Of a stretch of DNA of 64,000 nucleotides, positions 24,920 to 34,442 are shown in pieces. The stretch is from CAVVDY01 sp963815775 (lineage in GTDB: Bacteria > Acidobacteriota > Terriglobia > Terriglobales > Acidobacteriaceae). The first letter of the stretch is position 1, and the number at the start of each line of letters is the position of its first letter. The notes below the pieces were generated by a model. The model made no database searches. It had not been told where the DNA came from and saw only the letters and a program-made list of their open reading frames with translations. The stretch lies in the NCBI GenBank assembly GCA_963815775.1, contig CAWFIB010000007.1:85637-149636 (forward strand), written 5' to 3'. The translations under genes and the position numbers were made by a program.

Positions 24920-26320
24920 CTACAGCTTGTTCAGCCCATCCAGCGCGGCAACCTTGTAGGCCTCCGCCAATGTGGGATAGTTGAACACGGTATCGCGGAA
25001 GTACTCGATCGTCCCGCCCATGGCCAGCACTGCCTGTCCAATGTGTACGATCTCGGTCGCGCGATCCCCGATGATGTGTACGCTGATCAGCTTGAGTGTT
25101 GCGGGATCGAAGATCAGCTTCAGAAAGCCATCATCATCCCCCAGCATCTGCCCTTTGGCGAGCTCTGCGTAGCGGGCGGTCCCTACCTCATACGGAATCT
25201 TTTCACGCGTGAGCTGTTCTTCCGTCGGCCCCACCATGGAGATTTCAGGAATGGTGTAGATCCCATAGGGAATCAGGTTGGCAGGAACGTTTCCCGGCAC
25301 GCCAAAGATGTGGCAGCTCGCCAGCCTGCCCTGTTCCATGGATGTGCTGGCCAGCGCCGGGAACCCAATCACATCGCCTGCAGCATAGACGTGCGGTACA
25401 GCCGTCTGATAGTTCTCATTGACCGCCAGCTTTCCCCGGGCGTCTGCGGTAAGCCCCAGGGCTTCGATGTTCAACTGATCGCTATTGGCCCGCCGCCCCA
25501 CCGCATACAGCAGCGCCTGGCCATGCACCGTCTTGCCGCTTTCCAGCTTGGCAAAGACCCGGTCCCGGTCGTCGTTGAAGCCAACCTCAACCACCTTTTC
25601 ACCCAACCGGAACACCGTTCCAAGCTGGCGAAGCTGAAAGCAAAGGCTTTCAATGATCTCGCGGTCGGCGAATTCCAGCAGCACCGGCCGCTGGTCCAGT
25701 AGCGTGACCTTCACACCCAGCGCCGCAAACATCGACGCATATTCCAGACCAATGATCCCGGCGCCCACCACGATCAGCTCCCGTGGCAGTTCTTCCAGTT
25801 CATGCACCTGGTCGGAATCGAAAATGCGCTTGCCGTCGATGGGAATTGAGGCGTCATGCGCCGGGCGGGTTCCACAGGCAATGACGAAGTTTTCTCCCCG
25901 CAGCAGGGTGTACCCACTGTCGCTGGCAACCTCGACCGTGTGGTCGTCAATGAACCTCGCATTGCCCTCGTAAACCGCCACCCGGTTGCGCCGTAGCTGC
26001 GATTTGATGACCTCAATCTCGCGCGCCATCACCGCGTCGGCCCGAAACGCCAGGTCCTGCATGGTGATGTTTTCCTTCAGCGCATAACCCCGGCCATAGA
26101 ACGTCCTCTGCCGCAGCCCGCTCAGGTACAGGATTGCTTCTCGCAAGGTCTTGCTGGGAATGGTACCGGTGTTGACGCATACCCCGCCGATGCTGCGCTT
26201 GCGCTCGACCACGGCAGCGTTTTTGCGAAGCTTGGCCGCGCAGATTGCCGCCTTCTGGCCGGCGGGGCCGCTGCCGATTACCACCAAGTCATACGTGCTG
26301 TTCTTTACCGGTTCCATCAT
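24920..26320 (-). CDS. sthA: Soluble pyridine nucleotide transhydrogenase (Si-specific)
   Basis: A 466-residue flavoprotein that exchanges reducing equivalents between NADPH and NAD. 'DLVVIGSGPAGQKAAICAAKL' binds FAD, 'GGVCVNTGTIPSKTLREA' is the SthA version of the redox site with the second cysteine replaced by threonine so no disulfide forms, 'LIVVGAGIIGLEYASMFAALG' binds NAD(P), and 'VYAAGDVIGFPAL' is the second FAD motif. The C-terminal dimerisation domain is complete. It is convergent with the arsenic operon, 11 bp from acr3, and not part of it. Confidence 0.93.
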   Translation of the reverse strand: MMEPVKNSTYDLVVIGSGPAGQKAAICAAKLRKNAAVVERKRSIGGVCVNTGTIPSKTLREAILYLSGLRQRTFYGRGYALKENITMQDLAFRADAVMAREIEVIKSQLRRNRVAVYEGNARFIDDHTVEVASDSGYTLLRGENFVIACGTRPAHDASIPIDGKRIFDSDQVHELEELPRELIVVGAGIIGLEYASMFAALGVKVTLLDQRPVLLEFADREIIESLCFQLRQLGTVFRLGEKVVEVGFNDDRDRVFAKLESGKTVHGQALLYAVGRRANSDQLNIEALGLTADARGKLAVNENYQTAVPHVYAAGDVIGFPALASTSMEQGRLASCHIFGVPGNVPANLIPYGIYTIPEISMVGPTEEQLTREKIPYEVGTARYAELAKGQMLGDDDGFLKLIFDPATLKLISVHIIGDRATEIVHIGQAVLAMGGTIEYFRDTVFNYPTLAEAYKVAALDGLNKL

Positions 26321-26499
26321 GCGGGCTCTCGGGATTTCTCCAGCGTGCGCTCACCAGGAAACTTGCAGAAGGTCAGAGGTGCGCCTTGAAACTAACATCA
26401 TTTGCGGCATGTTAAAAGCCGCCGAAGGCCCATTGGCAATTCTGCCAAGCCTCGGTGAATACAGCATTGCAGAATTCGGTACGGCTGCTTTTGCGATGG

Positions 26500-27045
26500 C
26501 TACGGAAGGTGAGGGTGCAGGAGGCGTGGAAAGAGCCCCAGATATCGTGGCTGGAACAGGGCCATGTCCAGGGCGAAGAATCCGGTGGTGAGCGCGAAGG
26601 CGACCACGAATCGGCCCGCGTCGGCCACCTTCTTGCGCTGTGCCTGACAATATCCCCAGATCGATCCGATCATCACCAGTACGTTGGAGAACCATGCTGG
26701 AACCGCGATCAGCAGGTCCGGGCGGCCCAAATGTCCGCTTTGCGCCCACAGCGCAAGCTGTTGGAGTCCATTGATGAAGAAGGTCGTGACGAAAAGGTTG
26801 CTGTAGACCCACAGCCCAGCGGCAGACAGCCCAATAAAGTAGCCCCACAAATTCTTTCGGAGGCTCAGCCAAATGGCGGCCAGATACATCCATGCCTGGA
26901 AGAAGTGCAGCCAACCAATGCTCGGGTCCCACAGAGCAGACACGAGCAGCATGAGAATGAAAACACCGGAGCCGATCAAGATGAGCCACTGAGGTGCACG
27001 CGATGTCACAGGCAGAGGTACGCGCGAGAATGCCAAAAGGTTCAC
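26500..27045 (-). CDS. Integral membrane protein of unknown function
   Basis: A 181-residue protein with five or six hydrophobic stretches, such as 'WLILIGSGVFILMLLVSALW', 'WMYLAAIWLSL', 'NLWGYFIGLSAAGLWVYSNL' and 'SNVLVMIGSIWGYC'. The start is GTG at 27045. No family recognised and no residues stand out as catalytic. It is divergent from the M20 peptidase and stands alone on its strand. Confidence 0.68.
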   Translation of the reverse strand: MNLLAFSRVPLPVTSRAPQWLILIGSGVFILMLLVSALWDPSIGWLHFFQAWMYLAAIWLSLRKNLWGYFIGLSAAGLWVYSNLFVTTFFINGLQQLALWAQSGHLGRPDLLIAVPAWFSNVLVMIGSIWGYCQAQRKKVADAGRFVVAFALTTGFFALDMALFQPRYLGLFPRLLHPHLP

Positions 27046-27178
27046 CTGGCGTGGTTTATGCCGGCGATGGGCTCCCCGGAATTCACCCCGCCTGCCGCCG
27101 GTGCGATATACTTGCTAGTTTGCCCCTCTGCTTTATTCGAACGCTGTAAGGCTTTCTATTAGAAGGAGAAACCTCATC

Positions 27179-28618
27179 ATGGCTTCCTCGGCAGTTTCTT
27201 TTGCCCGCGAAAATCAGGGACGATTCCTAAACGAACTCAAAGATCTTCTCAGCATCCCCAGCATCAGCACCCTGGAAGAACACAAGGGCGACGTTCAAAA
27301 GGCCGCCCAGATGTGCGCCGACGAACTCAAGCGCATTGGTTTTGAAAATGTCGAAATCATCAGGACCCAAGGCCATCCCCTGGTGTACGGCGACTGGTTG
27401 CACGCCGCCGGCAAGCCGACGGCATTGTGCTACGCGCACTATGACGTTCAGCCCGCCGAGCCGCTGGACGAATGGAAGTCCCCCCCGTTCGTGGGCAAAG
27501 ATGCTTATCCCGTTAAGGCCGAGGAATCACAATCGAAACAAAACTGGACATTGTCTGCCGAGCGCAACAACAACATTTATGCCCGCGGCGCCGTCGACGA
27601 CAAAGGCCAGCTTTGGATGCAGATGAAAGCCTTCGAGTCGCTGTTCAAGGGTGGCAATGGCAAGCTGCCCATCAACGTCCGTGTGCTGTTCGAGGGTGAA
27701 GAAGAAGTCGGCGGCGAGAGCATCGAAGCCTTCGTTAAGCAGAATGCCACCTCACCCAAGCTCAAGGCCGATTTCGCTCTGGTCACCGACACCGAGCTGT
27801 TCGCGCCCGATCTGCCTACGCTGTGCGTTGGCTTGCGCGGACTGGTCTACACCGAGATCGAAGCGCAGGGCTCCAAAACCGATCTGCACTCCGGTGTGTA
27901 CGGCGGCGCCGCCCCCAACTCGATCTTTGGCCTCATCGAAATCATCAGCAAACTGAAGGACTCCGACGGCAAAGTGCAGATCCCCGGCTTCTACGATGAC
28001 GTGCAGAAGCCGACCGACGCCGAGCTGAAAGCCTGGGACAGCCTGCCCTTCAACGAAGAGGAATATCGCAAGAACGAAGTTGGCTCCAGCGTTCTCACCG
28101 GCGAGCCCGGCTACTCCGTGCTTTATCGCACCTGGGCGCGGCCCACGCTGGAAGTACACGGCATCGTCGGCGGTTTCGTCGGCGCCGGCGCCAAGACGGT
28201 CATCCCCGCCAAGGCCACGGCCAAGGTCTCGATGCGGCTGGTGCCCGACCAAGACCCCGCCGACATCCTCAAGAAGTACACCGATTATGTGAAGAAGCTC
28301 ACGCCCAAGGGCATTGAGACCAAGATCAAAGTCCTCAGCAAGGGCCCGGCGTGCGTGGTGAGCACCGATAACAAGTATGCCAAGGCGTCGGTCGAGGCCA
28401 TGCACGAGGTTTTCGGCAAAGACACCGTCTACATTCGCTCCGGCGGCTCCATTCCCATCGTCACCCAGTTCGAGAAGGACCTGAAGATTCCCAGTATCAT
28501 GATGGGCATGGGCCTTCCCGACGACAACCTCCATGCGCCGAATGAGAAGTTCCACATCCCGAACTTTTACCGTGGGATCGAATCGCTCATTCGCTTCTTC
28601 CAGAAGCTCGGGGCCTAG
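27179..28618 (+). CDS. M20 family metallodipeptidase
   Basis: A 479-residue zinc peptidase that hydrolyses dipeptides. Metal-site motifs are 'CYAHYDVQPAEP' and 'YARGAVDDKGQLWMQ', the catalytic acid pair is in 'FEGEEEVGGES', and the lid dimerisation domain includes 'GLRGLVYTEIEAQGSKTDLH'. A strong Shine-Dalgarno sequence (AGAAGGAG) precedes ATG 27179. It lacks a signal peptide, so it is cytoplasmic. A GC-rich hairpin follows the stop. Confidence 0.93.
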   Translation: MASSAVSFARENQGRFLNELKDLLSIPSISTLEEHKGDVQKAAQMCADELKRIGFENVEIIRTQGHPLVYGDWLHAAGKPTALCYAHYDVQPAEPLDEWKSPPFVGKDAYPVKAEESQSKQNWTLSAERNNNIYARGAVDDKGQLWMQMKAFESLFKGGNGKLPINVRVLFEGEEEVGGESIEAFVKQNATSPKLKADFALVTDTELFAPDLPTLCVGLRGLVYTEIEAQGSKTDLHSGVYGGAAPNSIFGLIEIISKLKDSDGKVQIPGFYDDVQKPTDAELKAWDSLPFNEEEYRKNEVGSSVLTGEPGYSVLYRTWARPTLEVHGIVGGFVGAGAKTVIPAKATAKVSMRLVPDQDPADILKKYTDYVKKLTPKGIETKIKVLSKGPACVVSTDNKYAKASVEAMHEVFGKDTVYIRSGGSIPIVTQFEKDLKIPSIMMGMGLPDDNLHAPNEKFHIPNFYRGIESLIRFFQKLGA

Positions 28619-28645
28619 TGCGGTAAGCGGCCAGGTTTTTTCCGG

Positions 28646-28675
28646 GGAGGAGAGTTTTCGTTAGAACTCTCCTCC
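28646..28675 (+). terminator. 11-bp stem hairpin after the M20 peptidase gene
   Basis: GGAGGAGAGTT at 28646-28656 pairs perfectly with AACTCTCCTCC at 28665-28675 around an 8-nt loop. It lies 28 bp after the stop. The T-run is missing, so termination may be weak or need Rho. Confidence 0.55.
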
Positions 28676-28746
28676 GCAATTCGGCTATCATCTCCTTGGC
28701 CCTTAGCGCCCCCCAGGCTATTCGATTCAGGTAGAGGTGCGCCTTA

Positions 28747-30312
28747 GTGTCGGTGTTTTGCCGGGTAGTTGCAATACTAAAGCCATTATTTTTCTACATT
28801 CTAGCCAGCTGCGTGCTCGTGCCCCTGTCGCTGGCGGCACAACGCGAGCAGGACCGCACCACTATGCTCGCTGACGCCACTCCTCTGCCCGACGCCCCCA
28901 GTGCGACACTAGCCTCCGCCGCCTCCCCCGGGGAGTCTTCCAGCAGACCTGAGGAATCTTCCGGCGGCCAGCAGCTGCTTCCCATAACGCCAACGCCGGA
29001 TTCGGTGAATCCGCCCTCGGACAAGATCAAGTGGAAGCCAATGATGGTACAAGCGCTCGAGTTCACCGTCTTCCAGCACGTCTGGCGGGCGGCCTGGGAC
29101 CCCGGGCTCCGGTATCTGATCGCGCACAAACCCTTCTGGCACGATTATGGGACCTCGCTCACCGGCTACAACATGAATCACTGGAGCGATGGCGATGACT
29201 TTGTGGTGAACGATGTCGGCCATCCCATGGAAGGGGCCGTATTCGGGCGCATCTTTCTGCAAAACGATCCCAAGAGTTTTGTGCAGATTGGCAGGCACAA
29301 CGGCTACTGGAGCTCACGTCTTTGGACGCTGCCCTGGATGTTTGCCTGGTCCACCCAGTTCGAGGTTGGACCGTTAAGCGAGACCTCCATCGGTAACCAG
29401 GGTGGCTACTACTACAGCATCGGATGCGGTACCGACAAGGCCTGCCTGACCACGCCGCCCTATTCCCAGGGCGCCAATAAGTACACTGGCGTGGGTGGCC
29501 TTACCAACAATACCGGCTGGACCGACTTCATCATCACTCCCGCGGTGGGTTTCGGCTGGATCCTCGCCGAGGACACCATCGACCGCTACATCGTGACGCC
29601 CATCGCCCGCGAGCACCGCATCCTGGGTGGCCGCGTTCTGCGCAGCGCACTCGAACCCACCCGCTCCTTTGCCGCCATCTTCGCCGGGAAGTTTCCCTGG
29701 ATGCTTCCCGCTCCCGAGGAAAACTTCGTGGTGCACCAGCGTTCCAGGCCGCCCAAAGTCAAAGACCCAAATGAACAACCCCTGCAGCATTACTCGCTCG
29801 GCACTCAGTACACCAACCTCAGCCTGCCGGTGATTACCCCCGGCTGCCCCACTACCTGCCGTGCCAATCTCTCCGGTGGAGGCTTCAGCTTCGACTACAA
29901 CTTCACCCGTGGCTTTGCCTTCGACAGCGCGTTGAACTTCCTCCCCGGCCAGGGCGGTACCGGGGGCATGATGCAGGGCCTGTTCGGCATGAAGTTGGGT
30001 CAGCGCTGGAAGAATTGGGGCATCTTCGCCAAAGTCCGCCCCGGCTTCATCTACTACAGCGAAGCATGGCCTGGCGGTGGGGCGAAGGCTCCGGCAAGCA
30101 TCTCCCGCTTCGCCTGGGACCTCGGCGGCGTCGCCGAGTTTTACACCCATCGCAACGGTACAATCCGCATCGATGTCGGCACCACAATGGTGCGCTACCT
30201 CACCGACCGCACCGATACCCGGTTCACCGAGATCGGCGGCAACATCTCCGACCAGTACTGGGTGAACCAGGGCAATCTGCAGTTCTCTACCGGCTACACC
30301 TACCGCTTCTAG
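28747..30312 (+). CDS. Secreted outer-membrane-like protein of unknown function
   Basis: A 521-residue protein. A hydrophobic leader ('LFFYILASCVLVPLSLAAQ') is followed by the 'PLPDAPSA' motif that is frequent after signal peptides in acidobacterial envelope proteins, and a Ser/Pro/Glu-rich linker. The body has alternating Tyr/Trp/Gly-rich segments ('GYYYSIGCG', 'FIITPAVGFGWILAE', 'GGFSFDYNFTRGFAF') and ends in aromatic 'FSTGYTYRF', a terminal Phe as in many outer membrane beta barrels. GTG 28747 is the probable start. Family not recognised. The antiporter gene follows 45 bp later. Confidence 0.72.
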   Translation: MSVFCRVVAILKPLFFYILASCVLVPLSLAAQREQDRTTMLADATPLPDAPSATLASAASPGESSSRPEESSGGQQLLPITPTPDSVNPPSDKIKWKPMMVQALEFTVFQHVWRAAWDPGLRYLIAHKPFWHDYGTSLTGYNMNHWSDGDDFVVNDVGHPMEGAVFGRIFLQNDPKSFVQIGRHNGYWSSRLWTLPWMFAWSTQFEVGPLSETSIGNQGGYYYSIGCGTDKACLTTPPYSQGANKYTGVGGLTNNTGWTDFIITPAVGFGWILAEDTIDRYIVTPIAREHRILGGRVLRSALEPTRSFAAIFAGKFPWMLPAPEENFVVHQRSRPPKVKDPNEQPLQHYSLGTQYTNLSLPVITPGCPTTCRANLSGGGFSFDYNFTRGFAFDSALNFLPGQGGTGGMMQGLFGMKLGQRWKNWGIFAKVRPGFIYYSEAWPGGGAKAPASISRFAWDLGGVAEFYTHRNGTIRIDVGTTMVRYLTDRTDTRFTEIGGNISDQYWVNQGNLQFSTGYTYRF

Positions 30313-30357
30313 ACAGCTTCCGGCTTGGGGCTGTAGTAGTCTGTCCCAACTGACGTC

Positions 30358-31551
30358 ATGCCGCATTCCGACATCTTCAAGGAACTGTCCTACGTCTTCA
30401 TCGCTGCCGTTTTCGGCGCGATCGTCGCCTGGCGCCTCCGTCAGCCCCTGATTCTCGGATATGTCTTCGCCGGCATACTGATCAGCCCCTTCACCCCTGG
30501 CCCCGCGATCCATGAATCGCGCACCTTCGAGCTGCTCGCAGAAGTCGGTGTCATCTTCCTCATGTTCACCATCGGGATCGAGTTCTCCATCGAGGAACTG
30601 CTCCAGGTCAAGGGGATTGCCCTGATCGGTGCGCCTCTGGGCATCATTGCCTGCGGCCTGCTCGGGCTGGTTGTTGGCTGGCTCTGCGGATGGGGGCTTT
30701 TGCCGGGATTCGCTCTCGGCTTAATCATCTCGGTTGCCAGCACCATGGTGTTGTCGCGCCTCCTCATTGACCGCGGAGAGCTGCAATCCGAGCACGGTCG
30801 CGTGATGATCGGCATCACCCTGGTCGAGGACCTCGCGACGGTGGTGCTCATCATCCTTCTGCCCCTGCTGGCGAACTTCGCTCCCGCCCATCTTCTGGCG
30901 CTCGGCAAAGAGTTGGGTCTGGCGTTCCTGGTGCTTGTGCCTCTCGCCATCGTGGCCAAGTTTCTGGTACCGCGCTTCCTGGCAGTCGTTGCCAGAATCG
31001 GCAGTGACGAGGTGTTTCTCCTGGTCGCGCTTGCTATCTGCCTCGGCGCCGCAGCGGTGACGCAAGCTGTCGGTCTGTCGCTCGCTATCGGGGCCTTCGC
31101 CGGCGGCCTCACCATCAGCGGCTCAGAACACGCGCACCATGCTTTGCAGCGCCTCATGCCTCTGCGCGATGCCTTCGTCGCGCTCTTCTTCGTGACCGTG
31201 GGCACGCTGATGAATCCGCGTGGAATCTTCGCCGACCTCGGAGTCCTGTTGACCATCATTGCCATGGTCGTGCTAGGCAAAGGTGTGATCTGGGCCGCCA
31301 TCACCAAGGCTTTTGGCTACTCAACCGCCGTCGCCGTGCTGGTCGGCGCCGGTCTTACCCAGATCGGCGAATTCTCCTTCATCCTGGTGCAGGCGGCGCG
31401 CAACAGCGGCCTGCTGACCGAGAACTTCTACCACGCTACCCTCGCCGCCTCGCTGATGACCATCCTCATCAACGCCGCGCTGGTGCGCATGGTTCCGCAC
31501 TGGCTGGCGCGTCCCCGTGCCCCAGGTTCGCGTCCTTCGGTTGGACGCTAA
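30358..31551 (+). CDS. Cation:proton antiporter, CPA2 (Kef-type) family
   Basis: A 397-residue membrane antiporter with about twelve helices. The N-terminus 'QPLILGYVFAGILISPFTPG', the conserved 'LFTIGIEFS', 'VASTMVLSRLL' and 'LVEDLATVVLI' (with the Glu-Asp pair of the transport site), and 'LSLAIGAFAGGLTISGS' are typical. It lacks the C-terminal TrkA-N nucleotide-sensing domain of KefB/KefC, so it is a bare antiporter. It may be K+/H+ or Na+/H+; this cannot be decided from sequence. Confidence 0.9.
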   Translation: MPHSDIFKELSYVFIAAVFGAIVAWRLRQPLILGYVFAGILISPFTPGPAIHESRTFELLAEVGVIFLMFTIGIEFSIEELLQVKGIALIGAPLGIIACGLLGLVVGWLCGWGLLPGFALGLIISVASTMVLSRLLIDRGELQSEHGRVMIGITLVEDLATVVLIILLPLLANFAPAHLLALGKELGLAFLVLVPLAIVAKFLVPRFLAVVARIGSDEVFLLVALAICLGAAAVTQAVGLSLAIGAFAGGLTISGSEHAHHALQRLMPLRDAFVALFFVTVGTLMNPRGIFADLGVLLTIIAMVVLGKGVIWAAITKAFGYSTAVAVLVGAGLTQIGEFSFILVQAARNSGLLTENFYHATLAASLMTILINAALVRMVPHWLARPRAPGSRPSVGR

Positions 31552-31609
31552 CCTGGGTAGGCTAGTCTAGCCGTCTCATAGAAGCCCAGGGACGCATCGC
31601 ACCGATCAT

Positions 31610-33112
31610 CTAATTCGCCTGCCGCTCAAATATGAGATCCATATGTCCCGAGCGCAGATCGACCTGCGTGGGTTTCTCCTCCGTGCCAGAGAACGAAATT
31701 TTGAATGCCCGGCCTTCGATGATGGCGATCGGGGTTCCGTCAGCTTCCAGGGAGAGATGCAGCGGGTATTCACCGATCCCTGCCACTACGCGGTCACCCT
31801 CCTGTGCAATGACCAGCGTTCCCCAGTCCTTGTTGACATAGCTTCCCGCCACAGTGGCAATCGGCTGGTGCAGTTGTGCAATCCGCAGCGCGGGATAGTT
31901 CTTGGCCTTCTGACGTGCTTCGTCGACCTGCGATTGGAATTTCTCCCATCCTTGTTCGTTGTCAAGATGCAGAACGCTGTCGTACACCGAGTTCGCCACC
32001 ACTTCCGCAAAGTTCGTTGCCGGACCGTCAAAATTCTCCAGCACCACCACTCCGATGTGTTCGGCCGGCAGCCAGGAGAGATGCGCATGGGCGCCGTCAA
32101 ATCCGCCGAAATGATGCAGCAATGTTTGGCCGCGATATTCACCGATGTACCACCCGTATCCATACCCTGAGCGGTGGTACGTGTAGTAATGCGCGTCCGT
32201 CGTAGCCTGCGCCTTCTGGGATTCCTGGACCAGCTCTGCCGACAGAATTCTCTTGCCATTCAGCACGCCGCCGGACATTTCCATCTGCAGAAAACGCGCG
32301 AGATCGGAGGCGGTCGAAGCTACGCCCCCTGCTGCATGCATGGTGCGATCGCTCTTCACCACCGAACTTTCTTGCAGTCTGCCATTCCAGTATTCCAGCG
32401 GGCAGGCATGGTCGCCATCAGCCAGCCAACGCGTAGCGCTGGTCGTGGTGTGCCCCATTCCCAGGGGCCCAAAAATCGCGGTCTGAATGTCCCTCTGCCA
32501 CGATTCTCCGGTTACGCTCTCAATCACGCGGCCTAAAAGGGTGTAGTCCAGGTTCGAATATGAGAACCGCCCCTTCGTATGGACCGTCCCCAACAGGCGA
32601 TAGAACTTGTCATCGTTCATTTCTCCCGTGAAGGCTTCGCCGAAGGTAATCACAAACTCGTCGAAACCGCGTCCATGCGAAAGCAGGTCGCCAATCGTGA
32701 TGCTCTCTGCCTCGGCGGGATCGGCGAGGGTGAAACGTGGCAGATATTTCTTGACTGGAGCGTTCAGATCGAGGCGATGTTCGTCGGCAAGTTTCAGTAC
32801 CGCAGCGGCCACCAACGGCTTGGTCGACGACGCAATGTAATACATCGTCTCCTCATCGACTGGCTTCTTTCGGGCGCAGTCGCGATATCCGAAATTGTGC
32901 TGGAACAGAATGCCCTTCGGCGTGACCACTGCGACCGTGTATCCGGGCACTTCCGCCTGGCGCGCTTCTGAGTCCCATGTTTTTGCCAGCGCTTCGAACT
33001 TGACGGCGGATGCCGGCGAATCGATCGTTGAGCTCAGCACCAGGGAGCAAAGTAAAAACAGCAAACCCATCGCAACCCCCACATGATGCGATCTACGTGC
33101 AACACCCGGCAT
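31610..33112 (-). CDS. Beta-lactamase-family serine hydrolase (class C / penicillin-binding-like)
   Basis: A 500-residue secreted protein. A signal peptide (GLLFLLCSLVLSSTID) precedes a serine hydrolase domain: SxxK in 'IASSTKPLVAAAVL', Tyr-x-Asn in 'FSYSNLDYTLLGRVI', and 'HHFGGFDGAHA' as the third motif region. The C-terminal part ('YVNKDWGTLVIAQEGDR') is a lipocalin-like beta domain of the type appended to such hydrolases. Role may be peptidase or esterase. ATG 33112 has GGAAGGA upstream; an in-frame ATG at 33148 lies inside the terminator of the upstream gene and is rejected. Confidence 0.88.
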   Translation of the reverse strand: MPGVARRSHHVGVAMGLLFLLCSLVLSSTIDSPASAVKFEALAKTWDSEARQAEVPGYTVAVVTPKGILFQHNFGYRDCARKKPVDEETMYYIASSTKPLVAAAVLKLADEHRLDLNAPVKKYLPRFTLADPAEAESITIGDLLSHGRGFDEFVITFGEAFTGEMNDDKFYRLLGTVHTKGRFSYSNLDYTLLGRVIESVTGESWQRDIQTAIFGPLGMGHTTTSATRWLADGDHACPLEYWNGRLQESSVVKSDRTMHAAGGVASTASDLARFLQMEMSGGVLNGKRILSAELVQESQKAQATTDAHYYTYHRSGYGYGWYIGEYRGQTLLHHFGGFDGAHAHLSWLPAEHIGVVVLENFDGPATNFAEVVANSVYDSVLHLDNEQGWEKFQSQVDEARQKAKNYPALRIAQLHQPIATVAGSYVNKDWGTLVIAQEGDRVVAGIGEYPLHLSLEADGTPIAIIEGRAFKISFSGTEEKPTQVDLRSGHMDLIFERQAN

Positions 33113-33130
33113 CAGTTCCTTCCAAATGCA

Positions 33131-33163
33131 AACAAAAAGCCGGAGCATTTTTCGCCCCGGCTT
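33131..33163 (-). terminator. Rho-independent terminator after PEP-CTERM gene
   Basis: On the minus strand AAGCCGG pairs with CCGGCTT (plus 37-43 and 57-63 of the 33121 row) followed by TTTTTGTTTG. It is 18 bp after the PEP-CTERM stop and just upstream of the serine hydrolase start, so the two genes are transcribed separately. Confidence 0.7.
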
Positions 33164-33180
33164 CGCAAACCACTGATGAT

Positions 33181-33885
33181 TTAGAACAGCTTGCGGCGCA
33201 GTACTCCGAGCCCACCCAAAATCCCCGAGCCAAGCAACATCAAGCTCCCCGGTTCCGGGACGTCACTAACGTACACGCCGTTGGAGAAGGCCGGGAAGAC
33301 ATAAGGCGGATTGGCATTGTTCGCGTTGGTGAAGTTCCAGCCAAAGTACGCGCTGTTGGCGTACTCCAGGTTCAGGTCTGAGGTGCCCACAGAATTCAGG
33401 CCGAAGGTGTTGCTGTTGAACGAACGGCCATCGCAGGTGTCGCAGACCGGAACGACTGCGAACCAGTACTGCCCGGCAGCCAGGTTCACATTTGCCGCAA
33501 CTTGGTTGTGGTACTCGTCGTAACCGGCGCGGCTACGGCCGGTCGGGGTGTTGGTGATGTTAGGATCGGTTCCCGAAGCGATCAGAGTTCCGCCGTTGCC
33601 CTCAGTGATGCCGCTGCGGATTTCCCAGTATCCCGACGTCGGAATGTTGGAACTCAGGTTGTTGGTGAACAGACCGGTAACGTTGATGTTCGACTGCGCA
33701 TAGAAGTTCTGGTAGGTGGCAGATCCGTAGGGATCGCCGGTGACGGTGGCGTCCGTCTCATTCGCCAGAGCGCGGGAATTCGGATCGTTGGGGTCCATGT
33801 CGCCGCCGTAGAAGTAGAGAGTGTCGGCGTTCGCGACAGCCGCGAAGAACAGCAGAGCAAACACGCACAGGGTAAGTCTCCTCAT
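33181..33885 (-). CDS. PEP-CTERM sorted secreted protein
   Basis: A 234-residue surface protein with a signal peptide (LTLCVFALLFFAAVANA), an Asn/Thr/Gly-rich body with one 'CDTC' pair, and a C-terminal sorting signal: 'VPEPGS', a hydrophobic helix 'LMLLGSGILGGLGVL' and a basic end 'RRKLF'. PEP-CTERM proteins are processed by exosortase (EpsH), which is not in this window. ATG 33885 has AGGAGG at good spacing; the frame is open upstream to 33981 but without a ribosome binding site. Confidence 0.92.
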   Translation of the reverse strand: MRRLTLCVFALLFFAAVANADTLYFYGGDMDPNDPNSRALANETDATVTGDPYGSATYQNFYAQSNINVTGLFTNNLSSNIPTSGYWEIRSGITEGNGGTLIASGTDPNITNTPTGRSRAGYDEYHNQVAANVNLAAGQYWFAVVPVCDTCDGRSFNSNTFGLNSVGTSDLNLEYANSAYFGWNFTNANNANPPYVFPAFSNGVYVSDVPEPGSLMLLGSGILGGLGVLRRKLF

Positions 33886-34442
33886 GTTTCCTCCTGATTG
33901 CTTTCGGTTGGGTTGAGGGTTGGGGAATGGATGTAGCGAGCGCGAACGAATATCTAAATTTAGGACATAATATGAAATCACGACTATCGAAGGGTCAAGG
34001 AAAAAGTGAGTCTAAGCCCAGTTCGGAACAGCTTCCGGTTCTGCCATGGGCAGCGATCTTAAAATCAAACTCTCATTGACCGACTGGATACCGCCCCGAA
34101 TTGTCCGTTGATTCCTCGTAGCGCTGCACCTAAACTGAGGCAAGCTCTCCGGCTCTCCTCGATCTCCTCAAAAATCTTCGCGCCTGATTTCTGGGAATCT
34201 GCTGCAATTACGGTGCAATATCATGTGGTTTCCACAACTCAGGCACAAAATATGGGGTTTACATCTTGACCCCTCCCCCAAACGCCAGTACATTGGCCTT
34301 TGATCCAGTGCATGGGGAAACCAAGGATTCGGCGAACCTCTGCCTCTTCTGCTCAGACTCATGCGTCTACAGAAAGAGGCACTCTCCTCGGCCGGGAATC
34401 CGCCGACAGAACCTGCGGCCCGGCGAGCGTAAGGAGTAGAAG
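33886..34442. other. Gene-free divergent region between PEP-CTERM and smc
   Basis: About 560 bp with promoters expected for both genes. A 10-bp palindrome CTAAATTTAG lies at 33954-33963 next to AT-rich sequence that could be the PEP-CTERM promoter. No open frame with coding character, no terminator and no RNA gene was recognised. Confidence 0.5.

Noticed and set aside
29374..30513. Antisense 379-residue frame opposite the outer-membrane-like gene
   Set aside because: Gly/Ala/Asp-rich shadow sequence; the plus-strand frame has a signal peptide and protein-like pattern.
33112..33148. Upstream ATG at 33148 for the serine hydrolase
   Set aside because: It lies within the terminator hairpin of the PEP-CTERM gene and lacks a ribosome binding site; the ATG at 33112 has GGAAGGA and gives a proper signal peptide.
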